DNA of 50,267 nucleotides, taken from Chloroflexota bacterium (GTDB lineage: Bacteria; Chloroflexota; Anaerolineae; Anaerolineales; Anaerolineaceae). Every line of letters begins with the position of its first letter. Positions within the stretch are counted from its first letter, which is position 1. Positions 43,627 to 50,267 of this stretch are shown piece after piece. The stretch spans positions 1-50,267 of the forward strand of contig JAKQJC010000015.1 of NCBI GenBank assembly GCA_029561345.1. The letters run 5' to 3'. The notes under the pieces were generated by a model, which saw only the letters and a program-made list of their open reading frames with translations, was not told the origin of the DNA and searched no databases. The translations under genes and the position numbers were made by a program.

Positions 43627-45801
43627 ATGCGTAAATATATCTTCTGCCTCGCCGTTTTTCTTCTTCTTGTGATTTCCGCCTGCAGCGTGTTCACTCCGCC
43701 GCAACCCACCAGCACCCCTGAGCCAACCCTCACCGCCACCGCCTCGCAGACGCCCACCCTCACGCCCTCGCCCACCCTCACCCACACCCCAACGCTGACG
43801 CCCACCCCCACCAGCACCATTACCCCCACGCCCACACCTGCACCCACAGCCACTCCCGTTGGTTATTATGAAAACAGAGAAGCAGGTTTTAACCTGATAA
43901 TCCCTGATAAATGGAAGATAGAGGAAGAAGACGAATTCGGCGTCACACTTGTTAATAACAAGGGAGATATTTTCTTCAACTGGCACTCGCAGATGGATAC
44001 GGGTGAAATCACCCTCGATGGACTCATCGAACAGTTGAAACACGAAACCTTCCAGGATATGTATGTCAGAATCAGCACACGCGAATATCCGCTTTCAGAT
44101 GATGTCGTTGCGGAGCAGGCTTATATGGATCTGCCGACCATAGAAGGTACCATCACCGTTACATTGACCGTGGTCCGCAAAAATGGCATGGTGTATATTG
44201 GCGTTTTATCTGCTTCAGTGGTCAATACAAAAATTATGGCATCCACCTTTGAAAATTTGTATGCCTCGATTAACCTTTTCCATGGTCAGCTTTTTGGCCT
44301 TGATCCTGATGAAACCCTGTTCCTTGCCGGCTATGGCACAGCCGGGGATGATCTTGACCCGGCCCTGTCTTCAGATTCAGCTCAGGGGTTTGTGGGTTAC
44401 CTCTTCAGCGGGCTGGTTCGCCTCGATTCCAGCCTTCAAATTGTCCCCGATCTGGCCGAAAGCTGGAGCGTCAGCTCTGATGGCACAGTCTATACATTCA
44501 AACTAAAGCCTGGCCTTAAATACTCATCTGGCGAGGCTATCACAGCCGATTCCTTCAAAAAATGCTGGGAACGCGCCGCCGATCCCAAAACCGAATCCAC
44601 CACTGTGTTGACCTATCTTGGCGATATCCAGGGTGTCAAAGAAAAAATGGCTGGCAAAGCAAACGAAATCAGCGGTGTGAAGGTGATTGACAACCAGACT
44701 CTGGAAGTGACCCTCGATGGGCCAAAATCATATTTCCTGGCCAAATTGACCTATCCCACTTCCTATGTCTATGATGTGAAACAGGCCAAAGACAAACCGG
44801 AAAAATGGTTGCTGGATCCTAAAGCCTCGGGACCCTATAAAGTCAAAAAAGACCACGAAGGAGAAGCTTTCGTCTTCGAACGCAATAATCAGTATCATAC
44901 CCCACCAGCCATCAAGTATGTGGCCTTCCTGAATGTATCCAGCATCGCTGAAATCGGACTTTTTAAAGATGGTATTCTGGACATTGTGTATATCAGCGGT
45001 GAGGATGCGCAACAAATCTCCAAACCTGAAGATCCCCTGCATGACAACCTGCGCACCACCACTTCGCTTTGCACAACCCTCATTCAGGTCAACAATACCC
45101 AGCCGCCGTTTGATGATGTCAATGTGCGCCGGGCCTTTGCCCAGGCCATTGACCGCGATGAATTGGTGCGGCGTTTCAGCAACAACATCAACCTTCCCGC
45201 ACTAAATATCCTGCCCCCCGCCATGCCAGGTTTTTCCAACAGTGTCTCAGCCAGCCCGTTTGACCCGGCTGCGGCTCGCCAATCTCTGGCAGCATCAAAA
45301 TATGCCGGAAAAATGCCGGATATCATTTTGACCATCAGCGGTTATGCCGGAAAGCCCTCCGATTACATCAATGCCCTGGTGGAAATGTGGAAAACAGGTT
45401 TGAATGTCAATGTTAAGGTGGAGTTTATCGATCCTGCCAACTTTACCACCAACCTGCACAGCCAGCACGGCCACATGGTTCCCTACAGCTGGTGTGCAGA
45501 TTATCCTGATCCAGAGAATTTTCTGGATGTTCTGTATCATTCGGACAGCAATTTTAATGTCGCTGGATATACGAATCCAGAAATGGATGCCCGCCTTGAA
45601 AAGGCCCGGGTTGAAATTGATCCCGCCAAACGTATTGCTCTGTATCAGGAAATCGAAGCAGAACTGCTGAAGGATGGCGCCGCCATCCCTGTCCAGCACA
45701 CCGTCAACAATGTACTGGTCAACGAACGAATTGAAGGGTTTGTGGTGCCGGCCCTGCATTCTGCCTTCATCACAGCCTTGACCATCAACCGCAAAGAGTA
45801 A
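43627..45801 (+). CDS. lipoprotein: Thr/Pro linker, PsbP-like domain and family 5 solute-binding protein
   Basis: A 724-residue lipoprotein: lipobox VISAC with Cys19, a Thr/Pro/Ser linker of about 55 residues (TPTLTPTPTSTITPTPTP), then an N-terminal domain of about 135 residues (YYENREAGFNLIIPDKWKIE) that reads like PsbP/DUF1795-type. The family 5 extracellular solute-binding domain (ABC peptide/oligopeptide type) starts near residue 225. It has the YTFKLKPGLKYSSGEAITAD signature and DVNVRRAFAQAIDRDELV. No permease or ATPase gene for uptake is adjacent, so transport partners are elsewhere or it serves as a sensor. It is followed by a terminator at 45827. Confidence 0.9.
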   Translation: MRKYIFCLAVFLLLVISACSVFTPPQPTSTPEPTLTATASQTPTLTPSPTLTHTPTLTPTPTSTITPTPTPAPTATPVGYYENREAGFNLIIPDKWKIEEEDEFGVTLVNNKGDIFFNWHSQMDTGEITLDGLIEQLKHETFQDMYVRISTREYPLSDDVVAEQAYMDLPTIEGTITVTLTVVRKNGMVYIGVLSASVVNTKIMASTFENLYASINLFHGQLFGLDPDETLFLAGYGTAGDDLDPALSSDSAQGFVGYLFSGLVRLDSSLQIVPDLAESWSVSSDGTVYTFKLKPGLKYSSGEAITADSFKKCWERAADPKTESTTVLTYLGDIQGVKEKMAGKANEISGVKVIDNQTLEVTLDGPKSYFLAKLTYPTSYVYDVKQAKDKPEKWLLDPKASGPYKVKKDHEGEAFVFERNNQYHTPPAIKYVAFLNVSSIAEIGLFKDGILDIVYISGEDAQQISKPEDPLHDNLRTTTSLCTTLIQVNNTQPPFDDVNVRRAFAQAIDRDELVRRFSNNINLPALNILPPAMPGFSNSVSASPFDPAAARQSLAASKYAGKMPDIILTISGYAGKPSDYINALVEMWKTGLNVNVKVEFIDPANFTTNLHSQHGHMVPYSWCADYPDPENFLDVLYHSDSNFNVAGYTNPEMDARLEKARVEIDPAKRIALYQEIEAELLKDGAAIPVQHTVNNVLVNERIEGFVVPALHSAFITALTINRKE

Positions 45802-45826
45802 CCATTAAGCAGTTTAACCAATCCGG

Positions 45827-45854
45827 CTGCCGCGAATAACTTCGCGGCAGTTTT
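45827..45854 (+). terminator. intrinsic terminator after the lipoprotein gene
   Basis: CTGCCGCGAA and TTCGCGGCAG (10-bp stem, TAAC loop) followed by TTTT. Confidence 0.8.
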
Positions 45855-45881
45855 GATTCCTGCAAATAATGGGCTTATTCA

Positions 45882-45910
45882 TTGACAGATGAACTTTTTT
45901 GATATAAAAT
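45882..45910 (+). promoter_or_regulatory. sigma-70 promoter of the tetR-ABC exporter operon
   Basis: TTGACA (45882-45887), 17 bases, TAAAAT (45905-45910), leading directly into the palindromic operator. Confidence 0.75.
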
Positions 45911-45928
45911 ATGAACGAAAGGTTCATA
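45910..45928. promoter_or_regulatory. TetR operator overlapping start site and ribosome binding site
   Basis: TATGAAC-gaaag-GTTCATA: perfect 7-base arms around 5 bases, joined to the -10 box. It contains the AAAGG that serves as ribosome site for the tetR gene. Half of it (GATGAAC) recurs in the promoter spacer at 45888-45894. Confidence 0.65.
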
Positions 45929-45932
45929 AAAC

Positions 45933-46649
45933 ATGAGAGATGAATTCAATATATCCCGGTTTTTTCCAGTGTTAATTCTAGAGCTAGAGAAAAAGGGTCT
46001 CGTCACGCGCACTTTCCGCCGTCTGGATCCTGACCGGCAAACCGCCATTATGGAAGCCATTTTTGCCGAATCGGGTGCAAAAGGGCCTTCAGAACTCAAT
46101 ATAAAAAAGGTGGCTGAACGCGCTGGCATCTCTGTAGGCTCGCTCTATCAGTATTTCGGCAATCGCGACAATCTTCTGGTTTTTGCCAGAGAACTTGCTG
46201 TCTATCTGACCGCCATGACCTTTCAAGCCTATGCGCCTGATCTGGCCGCACTGCCCCTCGAACAGTCCATTCCAGCCTATCTGGCAGGCGGCATTGAGCT
46301 GGGTAATACCGAGACCGGTCTGATGGGCTTTTTTGCTGCTGCCGCCTATCATGGTTCACCTTCCGATCGCGAGAGCATTGTTGAACCCATCGCTCAATCC
46401 TTGCTGGAGGTCATCAAAGCCATGTTGAAGGCTGCCGCCGATCGCGGCGAAATCAGAACTGACCTGGATCTTGACCTCACCGCCCGGCTGGTAAATACCT
46501 TCCTGATTGCTGTGGGCGACGCCAGCCTGCTGCCCAACCTCAATGCCTATTACCAGCTTTATTCTCCTCAAAATTCATCCGAGAAAGTCCTTGAAACGCT
46601 GGTGGATCTTCTGTTCCACGGCCTTTCTCCCCGGAGCAACCCTTCATGA
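45933..46649 (+). CDS. TetR-family regulator of the ABC exporter
   Basis: A 238-residue regulator whose HTH (LNIKKVAERAGISVGSLYQY, about 52-71, then FGNRDNLL) is preceded by a 35-residue extension and followed by a helical ligand domain. It overlaps the first permease gene by ATGA, so it is made with the exporter and probably represses the operon until a substrate of the pump binds. The palindrome at 45910-45928 is the likely site. ATG at 45933 follows AAAGG. Confidence 0.88.
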   Translation: MRDEFNISRFFPVLILELEKKGLVTRTFRRLDPDRQTAIMEAIFAESGAKGPSELNIKKVAERAGISVGSLYQYFGNRDNLLVFARELAVYLTAMTFQAYAPDLAALPLEQSIPAYLAGGIELGNTETGLMGFFAAAAYHGSPSDRESIVEPIAQSLLEVIKAMLKAAADRGEIRTDLDLDLTARLVNTFLIAVGDASLLPNLNAYYQLYSPQNSSEKVLETLVDLLFHGLSPRSNPS

Positions 46650-47788
46650 AAGCCTTGATAATCGCAAAAAAAATCTTGATTGAAGCCTGGCGCGAACCCC
46701 AGTATTCGCTGCTTTACCTTTTCTTCCCCGCGGTGATGATCTGGATCTTCTTTTACGCCTACAGCAACCCCAGTCTCAGCACCATGTTGATCGTTCTAGT
46801 CGATAACCAGGATCAGGGCGCGTTGGGCGCCAAATTCGTCCAAGCGTTGGAAGCTGAGACCTACGATGGAAAACCTGTATATACCATCCAACCCTCCATC
46901 GACCGCTCTGTTTCCGAGCAGTTGATCGGGGAACGCAAAGCTGCCCTGCTGATGATCATACCGCCCGATTTCTCCACTCGCGTTCAGGCCGCCCGCCTTT
47001 CCAATACAGCCCCTTCAGCTTTGCTCAATTTTGTCGGCGACCCTGGTTCTGACATGTATATGTTCACTCAGGGCTTTCTGGTATCCTCTGCCGCCAGCTT
47101 TGCGGGTCCGGGAGTCTCTTCAAAGGCGCCCTCGCAAACCTCTCTCCAATTCCTTCCTGGCACCGGCGCCCTCACCGATTTTCAGTTTGGCATTCCCGGT
47201 GTATTTGCCTTTGGCATCCTCTTTGGTGCCATCACCTCGGCCATGGTGGTGGTGCGTGATGATGTCACCGGGGTATCGCGCCGCCTGCGCCTCACCAGCC
47301 TCACCTCGTTCGATATGGTTCTGGGGGTGGTGCTGGGTCACGCCGCCGAAGCGTTCATTCAACTGCCGCTCAGTTTGCTGGTGGCCTTTCTGCTGGGTTT
47401 GAAGGTGCAGGGATCGGTTGCATTGATTTTTCTGGCCTGTCTGCTGCTCAGTTTAACCTCCACCGGGCTGGGTTTTCTCTCTGCCTGTCTTGCCAAAAAC
47501 GACGGCGAAGCCGCCAATGTGGCCACCGGCTTCATGGTGCCCATTGTTTTCCTTTCAGGAACCGTGTTTCCCATGCCAGCCGCGCCGGTTGGAAAAGTTG
47601 CCGGACAGGTTATCAGCCTGTACGATATTTTCCCCACCACCCATGCCAGTGAGATCATGCGCCGGGTGATGTTCTACGGAGATGGTTTCAGCCAGCTCCT
47701 CTACCCCTTTGCCATGCTCACCATCCTATCCGTGCTCATTCTCGCCGCCGGGGTCTGGTTCTACCAGCGCCGCCGTGCCATTCAATAG
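46646..47788 (+). CDS. ABC-2 type transporter permease (first subunit)
   Basis: A 380-residue ABC-2 permease: one N-terminal membrane helix, a large outside domain (about 50-175), then five helices in the C-terminal half (for example FQFGIPGVFAFGILFGAITS, VVLGHAAEAFIQLPLSLLVA and FLACLLLSLTSTGLGFLSAC). The N-terminal KILIEAWREPQYSLLYLFFP is the coupling region shared with the second permease (48747). With the ATPase (47803) the two probably form a heterodimeric exporter of a drug, lipid or other hydrophobic compound. Confidence 0.9.
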   Translation: MKALIIAKKILIEAWREPQYSLLYLFFPAVMIWIFFYAYSNPSLSTMLIVLVDNQDQGALGAKFVQALEAETYDGKPVYTIQPSIDRSVSEQLIGERKAALLMIIPPDFSTRVQAARLSNTAPSALLNFVGDPGSDMYMFTQGFLVSSAASFAGPGVSSKAPSQTSLQFLPGTGALTDFQFGIPGVFAFGILFGAITSAMVVVRDDVTGVSRRLRLTSLTSFDMVLGVVLGHAAEAFIQLPLSLLVAFLLGLKVQGSVALIFLACLLLSLTSTGLGFLSACLAKNDGEAANVATGFMVPIVFLSGTVFPMPAAPVGKVAGQVISLYDIFPTTHASEIMRRVMFYGDGFSQLLYPFAMLTILSVLILAAGVWFYQRRRAIQ

Positions 47789-47802
47789 AAAGGCCCATTG
47801 TC

Positions 47803-48750
47803 ATGTCTCAAATTGTCCTCCAAACCGAATCCCTGAGCAAGCAGTATGGCTCTCTGAAAGCTGTTAATCATCTGAGCCTTGAAATTTTTGAAGGTGAAGT
47901 CTTTGGTTTTCTGGGTCCCAACGGCGCCGGAAAAACCACCTCCATCAATATGATCTGCGGCCTCCTCAAGCCTGATTCCGGCCAGGTGCTCATTCAAGGC
48001 AAACCCATCACCAACGGCGCCAGCGATGTGCGCCGCCGTGTGGGCGTATGCCCGCAGAACATTGTCCTCTGGGAAAGATTGACCTGCCTTGAGCAGTTGA
48101 TTTTTATCGGCCAGATGTATGACCTCCCCGAAAAGACCGCCCGCGCCCGCGGCGAACAGCTTCTTAAAGATCTTGACCTCGAGGAAAAGCGCAGCAGCCA
48201 GGCCCGCACCCTTTCAGGCGGCATGCAGCGCCGCCTCAACCTGGCCATGGCCCTGGTGCATGATCCAGATATCGTCGTTCTTGATGAACCGGAAGCCGGT
48301 CTCGATCCGCAAAGCCGCGTCAAAGTCCGCAGCTATATCCAATCACTGGCCCATAAAAAAACGGTTATCCTCACCACCCACAACATGGATGAGGCCGAGC
48401 GGGTCGCTGATCGCATTGCCATCATCGATCACGGCGAACTGCTGGTGCTGGATACCCCTGAAGCGCTTAAACAAAGCCTCGGCGCAGGTGATATTGTTGA
48501 AATTCAACTCCGCAACCACCATCCCGCCCTTGAACAGGCAAAAGATGCCCTCAAAAAAATCACCTCACAGGTCACCCTGGATCCAGAATCGCATGTTTTG
48601 CGCGTCCGCGCTCTGCATGCCGTGGGCAACCTCGCTGCCATTCTGGCGGATCTTACCCAGGCCGGCTTTGAGCCTGGCGAGGTTAACATTCGCGCCAACA
48701 CCCTGGAAGACGTGTTTATCCAGTTGACCGGCAGGAGGCTGCGCGAATGA
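47803..48750 (+). CDS. ABC transporter ATP-binding protein
   Basis: A 315-residue ATPase of the exporter: Walker A GPNGAGKTT (38-46), Q-loop in CPQNIV, signature LSGGMQRR, Walker B IVVLDEPEAGLD and H-loop in TTHNMDEAE. A C-terminal domain of about 90 residues (after 225) is typical of the DrrA/CcmA/NatA group. It lies between the two permease genes, and its stop overlaps the second permease by ATGA. Confidence 0.94.
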   Translation: MSQIVLQTESLSKQYGSLKAVNHLSLEIFEGEVFGFLGPNGAGKTTSINMICGLLKPDSGQVLIQGKPITNGASDVRRRVGVCPQNIVLWERLTCLEQLIFIGQMYDLPEKTARARGEQLLKDLDLEEKRSSQARTLSGGMQRRLNLAMALVHDPDIVVLDEPEAGLDPQSRVKVRSYIQSLAHKKTVILTTHNMDEAERVADRIAIIDHGELLVLDTPEALKQSLGAGDIVEIQLRNHHPALEQAKDALKKITSQVTLDPESHVLRVRALHAVGNLAAILADLTQAGFEPGEVNIRANTLEDVFIQLTGRRLRE

Positions 48751-49877
48751 AACCGCCTGTCTCGCTGATCAAAATTCTGATGGTGGCTCGCAAAACGCTG
48801 GTTGAAATGGTTCGCGAGCCGCAACTGCTGGCCTTTGATTTCCTGCTGCCGCTGTCTTTTGTGATCATTTTTGCTTTTGGTTATAGCACCAACCCGCGCC
48901 TGGCCACCTATCGTATCCTGGTCTATGACCAGGGCGGGGCCTCTTCGGCGCCGCTGCTCGACCAGCTTGCTCAGAAAGCCTACGATGACGGCCGCCCCAT
49001 GTTTAAGCTGGAGCAGGCAGCAGATTTAGCCACAGCCGAAGACATCCTGAAAAACCACCAGGCCGCCGCCCTTCTCATTCTGGATACCACAGACCAGGGC
49101 CAACCCTCCATTGCCTTGCGCGGCGATGCCGCCTACATGGCGTTCAACAATGCTTCCAACCTCCTCAACAACGCGCTCCAGCCTTACCTGGCATCGCTGG
49201 CCGGCGCCTCCCTTCCCATCTGGTTCATCGAGACTCCGCTGGCGGTGCGCGGCCCACTCTCCGATTTTGACGCCTTTGCCCCCGGCATGATCGTCTTCGC
49301 CATCCTGCTGCTGACGCCGCACACCGCCATGATCCTGGGCCGCGAACTGCGCATGGGCACCCTGCGCCGGCTGCAGCTCAGCGCTCTCAGCACTGCCGAA
49401 TACCTGACCGGTGTGACCCTGGCGCAAATGGGAGTGGCTCTGTTTCAGGTCATCCTCATCTTCTTGTGCGCCGTTTTGGCTGGTTTCCATAACCAGGGCT
49501 CGCTTCTGCTGGCCATCCTCATCGGCTGGCTGTTGAGTTTTTCGGCCATTGCCCTGGGGCTGCTGGTGGCCTGTTTCTCCTCCAATGACAGTGATGCGCT
49601 CAACACTGGCTCCACTGTGGCCATGCTCCAGGTGTTCCTTTCTGGCGCCTTTTTTGCCATGCCCTCTCCTGAGCTGTTCATCCTCGGCCACACATCCTTC
49701 CGTCTTTTTGACCTCATCCCGGCCAGTCACATCATGATCGCCTTCCAGCAGGTGCTTTCGAGCGGTGCCGGCCTGGAAAGAGTGGCCGAACGGCTGCTCT
49801 TTGCGGCCGCGCTCTCCCTTATCATTTTCATCGTCTCGCTGCTGCTTTTTCAGCGTACCCAGCGGCGGTTTCGCTGA
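48747..49877 (+). CDS. ABC-2 type transporter permease (second subunit)
   Basis: A 376-residue paralogue of the 46646 permease: MVREPQLLAFDFLLPLSFVI at the start, a soluble domain (about 50-170), and five C-terminal helices (GMIVFAILLLTPHTAMILG, LAILIGWLLSFSAIALGLLV). The last gene of the operon, followed by a terminator at 49900. Two different permeases with one ATPase fit a heterodimeric exporter. Confidence 0.9.
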   Translation: MKPPVSLIKILMVARKTLVEMVREPQLLAFDFLLPLSFVIIFAFGYSTNPRLATYRILVYDQGGASSAPLLDQLAQKAYDDGRPMFKLEQAADLATAEDILKNHQAAALLILDTTDQGQPSIALRGDAAYMAFNNASNLLNNALQPYLASLAGASLPIWFIETPLAVRGPLSDFDAFAPGMIVFAILLLTPHTAMILGRELRMGTLRRLQLSALSTAEYLTGVTLAQMGVALFQVILIFLCAVLAGFHNQGSLLLAILIGWLLSFSAIALGLLVACFSSNDSDALNTGSTVAMLQVFLSGAFFAMPSPELFILGHTSFRLFDLIPASHIMIAFQQVLSSGAGLERVAERLLFAAALSLIIFIVSLLLFQRTQRRFR

Positions 49878-49899
49878 ACCAATCGCTCATCCATAATTC

Positions 49900-49929
49900 A
49901 AAACAGGCCCGGATCACCGGACCTGTTTT
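49900..49929. terminator. bidirectional terminator after the exporter operon
   Basis: AAAACAGG-c-CCGG, an ATCA loop and CCGG-a-CCTGTTTT form a hairpin with A on the left and T on the right. Confidence 0.75.
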
Positions 49930-49947
49930 GATCTCCCCTAAAAGACA

Positions 49948-50181
49948 TCATTCTTCGTAGATGGTGAGGGTGTAATCTGTCTCTCCAGCGGCGCATTTCA
50001 CAAACAGCCGGTAAATGCCTCGTTCTCCAGGCATAAACCAGGCGGATGCGCCGCTATCTGAGCTTTCGTCTTTATAGATGAAATTTCCATCCTCATCGGT
50101 GATATAGAGGGTGTTGCATAATTCAAAAAAACCTGCCTCCAGGAAGGGATAGCAGGTTTTTTTTACGTCACTTTCAGGTTT
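49948..50181 (-). pseudogene. headless remnant of a beta-sandwich-like domain
   Basis: On the minus strand 77 codons before a TGA (49948-49950) encode LYITDEDGNFIYKDESSD and AWFMPGERGIYRLFVKCAAG, ending DYTLTIYEE. The strand pattern resembles C-terminal PPC-type domains of exported proteins. No start codon serves it, an in-frame TAG lies at 50182-50184, and a terminator-like hairpin covers its beginning. It looks like the cut-off end of a gene. The 390 bases 49878-50267 hold otherwise only the two hairpins. Confidence 0.4.
50125..50164. terminator. terminator-like hairpin near right edge
   Basis: A7CCTGC and GCAGGT7 form a 12-bp stem around a 15-base loop. It works in either direction. On the minus strand it lies after a short open frame that enters from the window edge. 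Confidence 0.5.
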
Positions 50182-50267
50182 CTATCGTCCTACCCGGCCC
50201 GAAATAGGCGGCAGAAGGACCCAAACACCTCCGAAATGATCAAAAAGCGGCCAAAACGGGCATGATA

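Noticed and set aside
43497..44043. Gly/Val-rich minus-strand frames opposite the Thr/Pro stalk
   Set aside because: They mirror the ACC/CCC repeats of the stalk; no ribosome site or family match.
50190..50267. 25-codon minus-strand frame open to the window edge
   Set aside because: Too short to identify; may be the end of a gene, but no family resemblance is visible, so it is mentioned only in the right-edge finding.

Overview
The window looks like chromosomal DNA of an anaerobic member of the Chloroflexota, most likely an Anaerolineae-type organism. This is judged only from gene content and style: a tungsten aldehyde:ferredoxin oxidoreductase operon, folate-dependent TrmFO, a PSP1/RicT-type protein next to an Mrp ATPase, a DapL-like aminotransferase, and lipoproteins and secreted proteins with long Thr-Pro linkers. 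No rRNA, tRNA or CRISPR array was seen. Coding density is high, and many genes are joined by ATGA or TGATG overlaps. The left edge cuts the first 25 codons of an IS3-type transposase gene. The right edge (from about 49.9 kb) is a non-coding or decayed stretch with two hairpins and a headless gene remnant.

Layout. (i) 0.15-3.7 kb: a membrane protein converging on a membrane protein-gyrB pair. (ii) 3.8-8.8 kb (minus): a TetR-controlled operon of a regulator, a lipid-binding-like protein, an iron alcohol dehydrogenase, a tungsten aldehyde oxidoreductase and a four-cluster ferredoxin. Its sigma-70-type promoter and palindromic operator are clear. (iii) 8.8-9.2 kb: rpmF (L32), ending in a bidirectional terminator. 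(iv) 15.4-9.2 kb (minus): trmFO, M28 peptidase, soluble histidine kinase, aminotransferase, hflX and a small membrane protein, apparently one operon. (v) 15.6-28.9 kb (plus): a sigma-54 locus, described below. (vi) 34.3-28.8 kb (minus): small Cys protein, mrp, PSP1 protein, PIG-L deacetylase, M20 amidohydrolase and a metal/cobalamin-receptor-like protein. (vii) 34.4-37.6 kb: a GGDEF/EAL receptor. (viii) 41.9-37.7 kb (minus): sensor kinase-uvrB, then a secreted helical protein. (ix) 42.1-45.9 kb: a membrane-anchored gluzincin and a solute-binding lipoprotein. (x) 45.9-49.9 kb: TetR plus an ABC-2 exporter.

The most interesting part is 15.6-28.9 kb. rpoN, a soluble PAS-GAF-PAS histidine kinase and an NtrC-like activator are translationally coupled by ATGA overlaps. 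The activator stops straight after its AAA+ domain, so it has no DNA-binding domain, and its GAFTGA loop reads GAFTDA. Two near-identical -24/-12 promoters (TGGCACA-N4-TTGCA) lie in the locus. One is in front of rpoN itself. The other is in front of an effector operon that encodes a 105-residue two-helix membrane protein, an 1844-residue TPR protein and an 877-residue TPR/clan CD (C25/caspase-like) cysteine protease with a His-Gly / Ala-Cys dyad. A terminator hairpin that masks the first effector's Shine-Dalgarno sequence lies across the predicted sigma-54 start site, so read-through RNA and promoter-born RNA should behave differently. I infer a self-contained, dedicated sigma-54 switch for a TPR-caspase-like module. 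Its biological purpose (stress response, cell death, defence or regulated proteolysis) cannot be told from sequence alone.

A second notable signal is a dnaX-like slippery site with a hairpin at the M20/receptor junction (29.71-29.74 kb), where a -1 shift would fuse the two proteins.
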